DNA of 13,129 nt, taken from CAZUGH01 sp964619785. Its GTDB lineage: Bacteria > Bacillota > Clostridia > Lachnospirales > Lachnospiraceae. The translations under genes were made by a program, and so were the position numbers. Position 1 is the stretch's first letter. Every line of letters begins with the position of its first letter. The notes below the pieces were generated by a model. That model searched no databases. It was not told where the DNA came from and saw only the letters and a program-made list of their open reading frames with translations. The stretch is taken from assembly GCA_964619785.1 (NCBI GenBank), contig CAZUGH010000051.1:1-13129 (forward strand). Direction: 5' to 3'. Positions 7,580 to 13,129 of the stretch are shown here, piece after piece.

Positions 7580-8578
7580 TTATTGCGGCTTGTTGTGATT
7601 TCTCGCTCGTCCGGAACAAGCGTCTTTACCTGTTGAGCAACCTGCCACCCACACACGGATGGGTTCATCTTCTGTACTATGAAGAACGATGTCCTGAAGT
7701 GCCTTATCTCTTAGGCAACAAAAATGATCAGGATCACGAAAAAAGTTTGTGACTCCAATTAGTACCTCCTTCGACAATGTCTTGACTTCATCTGGGCAAT
7801 CATATAGATAATCTACATACTCATCCAGTGTCTCTTTATGAACTAGCATCATACGCCTCTCAATACGACGTAAAATGGTAGTCTGTTTATAATGTGTAAA
7901 GTTGATATTACTCATCTTTTTTAAGATGATATAGATTTTCTTCATCAACTCATCATCAATCTGTTTCTCTGTCTTTAGTGTCTGGGGTTGCTTGCTTGTA
8001 GCAGAAATATGCTGCAACTCCAGTGCAATTTCTTCGGGTGTAATCTGTGCATCTACCAGCCCTGTTCTCATGGCACTACGTGGCATTCCATCGAATTTGG
8101 AGGACTCATAATCCTGTGCAATAATCAGGCCTCCATGTTCCTTGATATCTCGTATCCCATTCGAGCCATCTGAGCCCGTACCTGATAAAATAATTGCAAT
8201 AGCATTGTCCGCAGCCTCTTTGGCAAGTGAGCGAAAGAATAGGGCAATCGGCAAATTGAGTTCTTTCTCCTGCTGGGGTGTCAAAAACAATTTCCCTCGC
8301 TCCACCCTCATATTCTTACCCGGCTGTATTACGTATACATGCTTCTCCTTGATTTCCATACCATTCTCTGCAGATATCACTGGCATGTCCGTATATTTTC
8401 CTAAGATTTCACCGAGCAGACTCTTGTAATCTGGTGACAAGTGTTGAACAATAATATAGGAGAAACTAGTATTGGGTGGCAACGCTTGCAAGAACTTTTG
8501 CAACGTCTCTAAACCACCTGCCGAAGCTCCAATTCCGATTATGTACTTTTTTCCCATGTCCGTGTCATCTGTATTCAT
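7580..8578 (-). CDS. CheB methylesterase with truncated CheR (5' part of the broken fusion)
   Basis: The CheB methylesterase domain has catalytic Ser in GASAGG, His in VQHLSPD and Asp in LSGTGSDGSNG, so the esterase site is complete. The CheR N-terminal helical domain (ILRRIERRM) and the start of the methyltransferase domain (VTNFFRDP, then VWVAGCSTG) follow. After STG the frame is wrong (KDACSGRAR...) and ends at TAA 7582-7580, so the SAM-dependent methyltransferase cannot be active. CheB normally removes methyl groups from chemoreceptor glutamates and CheR adds them; in such fusions the role is usually non-chemotactic signalling. I place the start at ATG 8578, because GGGAG (8590-8586) is 7 nt before it but only 1 nt before the in-frame ATG 8584. 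ATG 8578 overlaps the Hpt stop as ATGA, indicating translational coupling. Confidence 0.75.
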   Translation of the reverse strand: MNTDDTDMGKKYIIGIGASAGGLETLQKFLQALPPNTSFSYIIVQHLSPDYKSLLGEILGKYTDMPVISAENGMEIKEKHVYVIQPGKNMRVERGKLFLTPQQEKELNLPIALFFRSLAKEAADNAIAIILSGTGSDGSNGIRDIKEHGGLIIAQDYESSKFDGMPRSAMRTGLVDAQITPEEIALELQHISATSKQPQTLKTEKQIDDELMKKIYIILKKMSNINFTHYKQTTILRRIERRMMLVHKETLDEYVDYLYDCPDEVKTLSKEVLIGVTNFFRDPDHFCCLRDKALQDIVLHSTEDEPIRVWVAGCSTGKDACSGRARNHNKPQ

Positions 8579-8952
8579 ATGCATTCTCCCTTTGCGATGT
8601 AATACTGTCGTATTGCCACGACAATTTCATCATAATTATGTTTCATCTCTTCATACACCTGGTTAATTCCTACTAACTGACCATTACGTATTCGAATCAC
8701 CATCTCTGCAGTCGTATGAAAGAGCGAAGCACATCCCATATTACCCGTCACGCCTTTCATCGCATGGGCAGCCGTAAAAGCCTCATCCCAGCGACACTCA
8801 TCGATTGCCTGTTTTAACTCTATCATAGTGGGATCATCTGCGAACATTTCTAAACAAGACAGATATAACTCTTCATTATCAGCAAAACGATGTACCGCCT
8901 GTTCCACGTCAATTTCACAGTGCTCTAATCTTTCCTTCAAGCTCTTGTCCAT
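8575..8952 (-). CDS. Histidine phosphotransfer (Hpt) domain protein
   Basis: This is a 125-residue single-domain protein. The Hpt signature is at residues 61-73, with phospho-acceptor His63 in AAHAMKGVTGNMG, inside a predicted four-helix bundle. It has no membrane segment. It would shuttle phosphate between receiver domains of hybrid kinases and a final response regulator. The two kinases with receivers downstream make it part of a likely phosphorelay, but no separate output regulator is seen on this strand. ATG 8952 has GGAGGG 6 nt upstream. Its stop overlaps the CheB start as ATGA. It is the first gene of the minus-strand cluster, and the TGACAT boxes lie just upstream of its putative promoter. 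Confidence 0.88.
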   Translation of the reverse strand: MDKSLKERLEHCEIDVEQAVHRFADNEELYLSCLEMFADDPTMIELKQAIDECRWDEAFTAAHAMKGVTGNMGCASLFHTTAEMVIRIRNGQLVGINQVYEEMKHNYDEIVVAIRQYYIAKGECI

Positions 8953-8983
8953 TATTGTCCCTCCATAACATTGTTAAATACAA

Positions 8984-9013
8984 AATATATTTTACCTTAT
9001 TTTGACACAGCAA
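8984..9013 (-). promoter_or_regulatory. Possible promoter of the Hpt-led cluster
   Basis: TTGCTG (9013-9008) and TATATT (8989-8984) with an 18-bp spacer are the best sigma-A match upstream of the Hpt gene. The match is imperfect. The leader would be about 25 nt. Confidence 0.35.
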
Positions 9014-9084
9014 AAAAGTGACATCATCCAACTGTCAATGACATTTTATGTCATTTTTCGTGACATGGATTGAAGTCACTTTTT
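9013..9084. promoter_or_regulatory. TGACAT box array: probable operator between the Hpt gene and the XRE regulator
   Basis: TGACAT occurs at 9019-9024, 9039-9044 and 9061-9066, spaced 20 and 22 bp (about two helical turns). An inverted copy, ATGTCA, lies at 9048-9053. The central copies form a perfect palindrome, AATGACAT-TTT-ATGTCATT (9037-9055). An outer inverted repeat, AAAAAGTGAC (9013-9022) with GTCACTTTTT (9075-9084), frames the array and overlaps the -35 of the plus-strand promoter. This fits binding by a dimeric helix-turn-helix protein, most simply the adjacent regulator controlling itself and perhaps the divergent cluster (inference). Confidence 0.6.
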
Positions 9085-9097
9085 CATGTGTTATAAT
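9070..9097 (+). promoter_or_regulatory. Promoter of the XRE-type regulator gene
   Basis: TTGAAG (9070-9075) and TATAAT (9092-9097) have a 16-bp spacer, with an extended -10 TG at 9089-9090. The -35 lies inside the outer repeat of the TGACAT array, so a bound protein would block it. Transcription should start near 9104. Confidence 0.7.
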
Positions 9098-9134
9098 AAT
9101 TCGAGTAAAAAAAGCCCCAAAAAGGAGTTACCGC

Positions 9135-10655
9135 ATGAATTTTGCAGAAAAACTTACATTTTTAATAAACATCACATCTACATCAAATAAACAACTTGCT
9201 ATCGTTGCCCATGTGGACCCCTCTTTGATTAGCATGCTTCGTTCAGGCAAACGCCAAGTACCTAAGAACAATAAATATATGGATGCCGTTGCCACATATT
9301 TTTCGAAAAAATGTGTGGGTAACTATCAGCGCATCGCCCTCTCAGAAGCTTTAAATCGCAAGTACCTTCCTGTGCAAATGGATACCGAACAGCTCTCCGC
9401 CATTCTCTTTGATTGGCTTACAGACAGTCGCGATGAAGTCGGGCAATTTCTAAATACCTTTGAGCAATTCTCTTTTGAAGAAGTCAAAGAAAGAAAAACT
9501 GTCGCCACAAAACCAGATTCGCTATCTCGTTCACTCAACTATAGCTATTTTGGTGATGAGGGCAAACGTGGTGCCATCAATACTTTTCTTGATATTTTGC
9601 AAGCCCAGGATAAACCTGGCACTGTATTACTATCTACCGATGAGAATTTAGATTGGCTCTACGAAGGAGATTATCACGCACAGTTGATGAGTCAGATGTT
9701 AAGCCTAGTCAAGAAAGGGTTTCGCATCTGTTATATCGCTGCACCCATTCAAACAGCAGAGCAGGGTTTTGACACCCTCTCCCGTTGGCTTCCATTACAT
9801 TTAACCGGTCAGATTGACGCCTACTACTATCCACGATTACGCGATGTCCTTTATCACCGAACGATGATCATTTTACCTGGCGTCGCTTCTGTCCTCTCCT
9901 CCTCAATTGGCAATCAGACAAAGAATCGTTATACCCTATTATCACAGGATTCGCGCATGCTTGAGTGTTTTGCAGGCGATTTTCACGATTTGCTCTCTCG
10001 TTGTAAACCAATGATAACTACGCATTCCTCTGAGGGTAATGCCGAGGACTTGCTGCGTTGTATCTCACAATTTGAAAGCGACAGAGGAAATCGTATACAA
10101 CAGAGTACCACTCTTTCTTCTATTACCGCACCTCTTTCCCTCATTCAAGAGGTTGCTAGCAACGCGCCTTCGCAAGATACTTCTGCTATTATACAGACAC
10201 TATCAAATGCACAAGAACGTTTTGTTCATAGCCTTGCAGACTTTGAATTTATTGATATCCATAGCTTAGCTTCCATTGAGGATATCAAAGAAGGCAAGGT
10301 CCCTGTAGGATGTGAATATCTCTGTCAGGTGCCTCCAATCCACTATACTCCAAAGACCTATATCGCCCATCTTCAATCCATCATATATTATATCGAGAAC
10401 TATCCTAACTATCATCCTGTCTTCCGTGACCGTGGTCCTGATATTCATGCTATTCTTGTCAAGGAAGGACGTCAGGTAATTCTCATGAGACCGGGAACTC
10501 CACTTACTGTATTTGAGATTTCTCAACCATATGTAGCAGAGTCCTGTCGTGAATACCTATTGCAATTTTCAAAGCCACCATATTCTAAGTGTCATGGATA
10601 CAGCGAACGCCTCGCCATGCTCAAGTCAATGATTCAGGAATTGGAAAATCTATAG
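9135..10655 (+). CDS. XRE-type helix-turn-helix regulator with large C-terminal domain of unknown function
   Basis: This is a 506-residue cytoplasmic protein. Residues about 5-58 look like an XRE/Cro-type helix-turn-helix (KQLAIVAHVDPSLISMLRSG is the likely turn and recognition helix). The rest, about 140-500, has no motif I can name with certainty. It contains a segment on the pattern RGAINTFLDIL...VLLSTDENLDWL, then ICYIAAP, WLPLHLTGQIDAYYYPR and TMIILPGVASVLSSS. I believe I have seen this pattern in uncharacterised clostridial regulators, which would make it an effector-sensing region, but I cannot check that. I start at ATG 9135 because AGGAG (9123-9127) sits 7 nt before it. The frame is open from 9048, but that part covers the promoter. 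The gene is divergent from the Hpt cluster with the TGACAT array between, suggesting autoregulation and control of that cluster. Its stop overlaps the end of the convergent MutS2-like gene by 6 bp. Confidence 0.75.
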   Translation: MNFAEKLTFLINITSTSNKQLAIVAHVDPSLISMLRSGKRQVPKNNKYMDAVATYFSKKCVGNYQRIALSEALNRKYLPVQMDTEQLSAILFDWLTDSRDEVGQFLNTFEQFSFEEVKERKTVATKPDSLSRSLNYSYFGDEGKRGAINTFLDILQAQDKPGTVLLSTDENLDWLYEGDYHAQLMSQMLSLVKKGFRICYIAAPIQTAEQGFDTLSRWLPLHLTGQIDAYYYPRLRDVLYHRTMIILPGVASVLSSSIGNQTKNRYTLLSQDSRMLECFAGDFHDLLSRCKPMITTHSSEGNAEDLLRCISQFESDRGNRIQQSTTLSSITAPLSLIQEVASNAPSQDTSAIIQTLSNAQERFVHSLADFEFIDIHSLASIEDIKEGKVPVGCEYLCQVPPIHYTPKTYIAHLQSIIYYIENYPNYHPVFRDRGPDIHAILVKEGRQVILMRPGTPLTVFEISQPYVAESCREYLLQFSKPPYSKCHGYSERLAMLKSMIQELENL

Positions 10656-10658
10656 ATT
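10647..10658. other. Palindrome holding both stop codons of convergent genes
   Basis: The perfect 12-bp palindrome AATCTATAGATT contains TAG on each strand (10653-10655 plus; 10652-10650 minus). The two genes overlap tail to tail by 6 bp and no intrinsic terminator separates them. Confidence 0.8.
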
Positions 10659-11951
10659 GGCATCGATTCGCACTTCACCTTCCACTAGTTTTCGCTCCAT
10701 CTGGTGTCTCATTTTCCTCTCCGAGACGCCCTCAAAGATAATTGAAAAGTCATAGTCCTCTGGATAAAGTTCGGATGCTGCCACGTGGAGCTTTACTCTT
10801 TTATGATTAATCCAGATTTTATGACCGGGCAGCTGAACTTGAAGAACACCTTTATCATTTGCCTCTTGACACACGATAGCCTCTCTACACGCTACATGCA
10901 ATCCGCACTGAGCCATCATTGCATTTAGCGCTACTGTCTTAATTGCCACTGTCTTACCGCCTGTATTCGGACCTGTTATCACAACACCACGCGTCTTTCC
11001 CCCAATCGCAAACTGCAATGGGACGCATTCTTCTTGTGGCATCAAAGGATGTCGCGCATCGATCAACTCCATTCGACGCTCCTGTGTAATCGTTGGTTCA
11101 ATTCCCTGGTACGATAGACTGAATTTTCCCTTTGAGAAAATATAGTCCAGCCGCTCCATCATTCGAATATCATCCTTAAATATCTCATGTTGATCTGCCA
11201 CCATAGCTGTCAATTCATAGAGGATCCGACGCACCTCATTATCCTCCTCCAAGCTCAATCCTTGCAGTTCTTCATAATACCTTGCCGATGCTTCTGGTTC
11301 AACAAATACGGTGCTTCCTGTCGCCGAATGGTCGATAACATTTCCCTCAATACGAAATTTATACTCTTTTTTCACAGGAATACATATGTGTCCATTACGA
11401 AACGTACTAAATTGATCCGACATACAATCCTTGTTTGCACGAATTGCGCGCTCTGCTTTCTCCCGCATCTTACTCTGTGCAATTGCAATGTCACTACGTA
11501 GTTCCTTCAGTCTACTTGATGCGTAGTCAGCCACTTGTTCCCCTACGATGCAAGAATTAATCGCATCCTGTAACTCCTCTAAAGGTTCTAACTGTTCATC
11601 ATAATAAGCCAATCCCATCTCAAATTGACGTCCCCGTGTCAGATAGCCCTTCATACGTTTCACGGCCACCAAGGCAGACTCGACCTCTAACAACTGCACA
11701 GCAGCTAAGCAATCACCTTTTCTAGTCGCCTCGATATAATCTGAAATTCCGCGTAGAGAAACAAGTGGTGGATTGCCACATTTCTCTACCATATCATAAG
11801 CTTGCGACGTTTCTCTCAACTTCACACACAATTCGTTTTCATTTAATGACGGCATTTCATCGTCAATCTGCTTCTTCGCAGCCTCTGTAAGGGCATATCC
11901 AGCCCACAATCTCTTTATTTCATCAAATTCTATTATGTTATCACGATTCAA
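10650..11951 (-). CDS. MutS2-like ATPase with most of the ATPase core missing
   Basis: This is a 433-residue relative of MutS2 (without the Smr endonuclease domain). The N-terminal core and clamp region is intact, with SATGSTVFVEPE at about 209-220. Walker A is GPNTGGKT (327-334). About 28 residues later, after VACREAIVCQ, the sequence jumps to a C-terminal tail (VQLPGHK, then YPEDYDFSIIFE, then ERKMRHQMERK). The segment with the ABC signature (STFS type), Walker B and the dimerisation helices is absent although the frame is kept. ATP hydrolysis is therefore unlikely; the gene probably suffered an in-frame internal deletion. Full MutS2-type proteins bind branched DNA or stalled ribosomes, so a truncated form could be inert or dominant-negative. 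I choose TTG 11951, with GGAAG (11964-11960) 8 nt upstream. ATG 12002 is in frame but has no SD and would place an inverted repeat in the coding sequence. The junction lies near 10865. Confidence 0.7.
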   Translation of the reverse strand: MNRDNIIEFDEIKRLWAGYALTEAAKKQIDDEMPSLNENELCVKLRETSQAYDMVEKCGNPPLVSLRGISDYIEATRKGDCLAAVQLLEVESALVAVKRMKGYLTRGRQFEMGLAYYDEQLEPLEELQDAINSCIVGEQVADYASSRLKELRSDIAIAQSKMREKAERAIRANKDCMSDQFSTFRNGHICIPVKKEYKFRIEGNVIDHSATGSTVFVEPEASARYYEELQGLSLEEDNEVRRILYELTAMVADQHEIFKDDIRMMERLDYIFSKGKFSLSYQGIEPTITQERRMELIDARHPLMPQEECVPLQFAIGGKTRGVVITGPNTGGKTVAIKTVALNAMMAQCGLHVACREAIVCQEANDKGVLQVQLPGHKIWINHKRVKLHVAASELYPEDYDFSIIFEGVSERKMRHQMERKLVEGEVRIDANL

Positions 11952-11971
11952 GATTTGTTCTTCCTTTCTAC

Positions 11972-11999
11972 AATCGAGTAGGCTGTCTCCTACTCGATT
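11972..11999. repeat. Perfect 11-bp inverted repeat just before the MutS2-like ribosome binding site
   Basis: AATCGAGTAGG (11972-11982) and CCTACTCGATT (11989-11999) have a 6-nt loop. No T-run follows on either strand, so it is not an intrinsic terminator. It lies about 5 nt upstream of the SD region and could be an operator, or an mRNA hairpin affecting stability or initiation. Confidence 0.65.
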
Positions 12000-12037
12000 C
12001 ATGCAATTTGGGCATCTCGCCTGGCGGCTTATTGCAC

Positions 12038-12081
12038 AAAAAAGACCGCAGAGTTTTGCCTAACGCAAAATCTCCACGGTC
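12038..12081 (-). terminator. Intrinsic terminator / attenuator upstream of the MutS2-like gene
   Basis: On minus, GACCGTGGAGATTTTGC (12081-12065) pairs with GCAAAACTCTGCGGTC (12059-12044), with a small irregularity, and six U residues follow (12043-12038). It lies about 90 bp before the TTG start, so in its folded form it would stop transcription before the gene. Confidence 0.8.
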
Positions 12082-12234
12082 TAAGTTCCGTAGTCAAGAT
12101 TTCTATGAAGCATTGGTTAGGCAAGACAGACTTCCCCCTTGTATCACAAGTGTTTCTCGGTCTCAATATAAACAGTTTCGTTGTTTATTCCTGAACAATG
12201 CTTAACATAAACGATCTCCTAAAATAATTTTGAT
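12038..12234 (-). ncRNA. Putative 200-nt structured leader or small RNA
   Basis: A promoter (TTGACC 12269-12264, 17 bp, TAGTAT 12246-12241) predicts a start near 12234. The terminator at 12081-12038 ends the transcript, giving about 197 nt. TTGCCTAAC (minus strand, 12124-12116) is complementary over 9 bp to GTTAGGCAA (12064-12056), which covers the loop and part of the 3' arm of the terminator. Pairing of the two would prevent termination. A short ORF with good SD (AGGAG, then ATG TTA AGC...) gives only MLSIVQE. A small hairpin, CTTGT-GAT-ACAAG, also lies inside. It matches no riboswitch or T-box consensus I know. Alternatives are a stand-alone small RNA or the tail of a decayed insertion element. 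Confidence 0.45.
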
Positions 12235-12240
12235 GTTGTT

Positions 12241-12269
12241 ATACTAACACGATTTTTTTCATCGGTCAA
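12241..12269 (-). promoter_or_regulatory. Promoter of the leader RNA / MutS2-like gene
   Basis: TTGACC (12269-12264) and TAGTAT (12246-12241) have 17-bp spacing on the minus strand. The -35 begins 7 bp after the stop codon of the LRR protein gene. Confidence 0.55.
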
Positions 12270-12275
12270 GCGAAG

Positions 12276-13129
12276 CTAAGCTCCTACCTTGTAGCCCTGG
12301 AATGGGCTTTCATCAAAAGCCCATTCATCGCATTGAGTTATCTTTTCAAGAGGAAAGGCAACAAGACTTTTGCAGCCAGAAAATGCAAAACTATCCACAA
12401 TAATCTTATCTGCTTTAATAATAACTGTTCTTAAAGATTTACATTTATAAAATAGTTGCTGCCTCAATTGAGTAATCGTCTTCGGTATGACAATCTCTCG
12501 CATTCTCTCACAGCCACCAAAGGCTGCCATTCCAATATTGGTTACGGTATTGGGTAGTCTGATTGCTTTCAGGTTCTTGCAATGTGAAAATGCTCCATTC
12601 CCAATCGTTGTAATCTTCCCATTAATGGTTACTTTTTCAAGTTTTGCACATCCTTGAAAACAACCACCTGGTATTACTGTTATCATTTTAGGTATTTCGA
12701 TTTTCTCAAGCGACTTACAACACCAAAATGCATTCTCTCCGAGCTGCATCGTTGAAGAATTCAAACTTATTTCTTTGAGTTTTTGACAATCATAGAAGCC
12801 CCCTCGTTCAATCTTATTTACCTTCTTTGGCATCTTGAATTCCCTCACTGTACTTCCCTGAAAACAATACATTGGTATTGTTTTTATATGGTCTGGAAGA
12901 ACAACTTTTTTTGCATTTAGTGCTTTAAAGCAACCCCTATGCAATGTTTTAACCGTGTTAGGTACGATAAATGTATCACAATTTACATTTACTCGAAAAC
13001 AATATTCATCATTACACCACCCACCAATTTTAGTCACTTTTTTTCCTTTAATTTTAGAGGGTAATCGAAATGTCTTAAACTTATTTTTTGCACCTACATT
13101 AATATCTATATTTAATATTGTAACTTCTT
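12276..13129 (-). CDS. BspA-like leucine-rich-repeat (LRR_5) protein, C-terminal part
   Basis: The frame is open to the right edge (284 codons visible) and its start lies outside the window. GTG 13037 is internal, because the frame continues upstream of it (LPSKIKGKK). About eight to nine LRR_5 repeats of roughly 23 residues follow. Typical units read IGNGAFSHCKNLKAIRLP and IGMAAFGGCERMREIVIP, with consensus I-P-x2-V/I-T-x-I-x3-A/C-F-x2-C-x2-L. BspA-like proteins of this type are usually exported and act in adhesion, often as arrays joined to other domains. No sortase motif, membrane segment or cell-wall-binding repeat occurs at this C-terminus, which ends SPFQGYKVGA at TAG 12278-12276, so any export or anchoring signal must be N-terminal and out of view. 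No clear terminator follows. It belongs to the same broad class of surface proteins as the GLUG protein at the other end of the window. Confidence 0.85.
   Translation of the reverse strand, partial: EVTILNIDINVGAKNKFKTFRLPSKIKGKKVTKIGGWCNDEYCFRVNVNCDTFIVPNTVKTLHRGCFKALNAKKVVLPDHIKTIPMYCFQGSTVREFKMPKKVNKIERGGFYDCQKLKEISLNSSTMQLGENAFWCCKSLEKIEIPKMITVIPGGCFQGCAKLEKVTINGKITTIGNGAFSHCKNLKAIRLPNTVTNIGMAAFGGCERMREIVIPKTITQLRQQLFYKCKSLRTVIIKADKIIVDSFAFSGCKSLVAFPLEKITQCDEWAFDESPFQGYKVGA

Larger units (their letters stand above)
6290..8578 (-). pseudogene. Broken CheB-CheR-PAS-histidine kinase-receiver fusion gene
   Basis: Three consecutive pieces in different frames read as one interrupted gene. Piece 1 (8578 to about 7628) encodes CheB methylesterase and the start of CheR, ending at the SAM-binding motif VAGCSTG. 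Piece 2 (about 7626 to about 7440) is the end of a PAS domain, recognisable by TLVPDERE, FFMRVSPYR, ENKILG and MTLIDIT. Piece 3 (about 7435 to 6290) is HisKA, HATPase_c and a receiver. At about 7628 the rest of CheR, the usual coiled-coil linker and the first half of PAS are missing and the frame changes. Near 7431-7440 a second shift occurs; one extra G (AAGAAG to AAGGAAG) would restore AKEVEAKTDYLSKISHEIR. Intact CheB-CheR-PAS fusions are much longer, so well over 1 kb has probably gone from the CheR-PAS part. The fragments may still be made as separate proteins (listed separately). An assembly fault is also possible. Confidence 0.75.

Noticed and set aside
7988..8676. Plus-strand ORFs opposite the CheB-CheR and Hpt genes
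   Set aside because: They are antisense to conserved catalytic motifs, and no SD or family features are seen.
9048..9134. Upstream extension of the XRE-type regulator (start at 9048)
   Set aside because: It would translate through the promoter and operator, whereas ATG 9135 has a well-spaced AGGAG and starts the helix-turn-helix domain directly.
12008..12205. Plus-strand 65-codon ORF upstream of the MutS2-like gene
   Set aside because: No SD or domain is seen and it lies across the terminator hairpin of the minus-strand leader. It may reflect a decayed element, but I cannot support a protein.
12038..12234. T-box, SAM, FMN, lysine or 6S RNA identity for the leader
   Set aside because: The characteristic conserved sequences (for example the T-box AGGGTGG element) are absent and no long closing stem as in 6S RNA was found.
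1..13129. CRISPR array, tRNA, rRNA or intact transposase
   Set aside because: No regularly spaced direct repeats, cloverleaf, rRNA signature or transposase domain was seen on either strand.

Overview
The window looks like chromosomal DNA of a low-GC Gram-positive anaerobe of the Clostridia, most likely a Lachnospiraceae-type gut or rumen species. I infer this from AT-rich intergenic DNA, strong GGAGG-type ribosome binding sites, consensus sigma-A promoters (several with an extended -10), PAS/hybrid kinases, and GLUG-motif and BspA-like leucine-rich surface proteins. There is no rRNA or tRNA gene to confirm the taxon.

Layout: (a) 1-2661, minus: a large secreted GLUG-motif surface protein that runs off the left edge. 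Its signal peptide is one frame away from its start codon, across a slippery A-run. (b) 2721-2930: a divergent promoter region, then a cold-shock protein gene on plus (2930-3133) with a structured 5' leader and a bidirectional terminator. (c) 3189-8952, minus: a signalling cluster read Hpt protein, CheB-CheR-PAS-kinase-receiver fusion (broken), flavin reductase, PAS hybrid histidine kinase. (d) 9135-10655, plus: an XRE-type regulator with a large effector-like domain, divergent from the Hpt gene. The space between them carries an array of TGACAT boxes. (e) 10650-11951, minus: a MutS2-like ATPase that keeps Walker A but has lost the rest of its ATPase core. Upstream lies a roughly 200-nt promoter-terminator unit with a possible antiterminator. 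(f) 12276-13129, minus: the C-terminal part of a BspA-like LRR_5 protein that runs off the right edge.

How it fits together: the Hpt protein overlaps the CheB fusion by ATGA, and two receiver-bearing kinases follow. This is the composition of a multistep phosphorelay, and the divergent regulator could control it through the TGACAT boxes. Much of the interest is in damage or possible recoding: a -1 slippery site in the adhesin, an internal deletion plus frameshift in the CheB-CheR-kinase gene, an internal in-frame deletion in the MutS2-like gene, and an out-of-frame leader ORF before the PAS kinase. These could be real decay or phase variation, or homopolymer/indel errors in the assembly. The sequence alone does not decide. 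I found no CRISPR array, tRNA, rRNA or intact mobile element.
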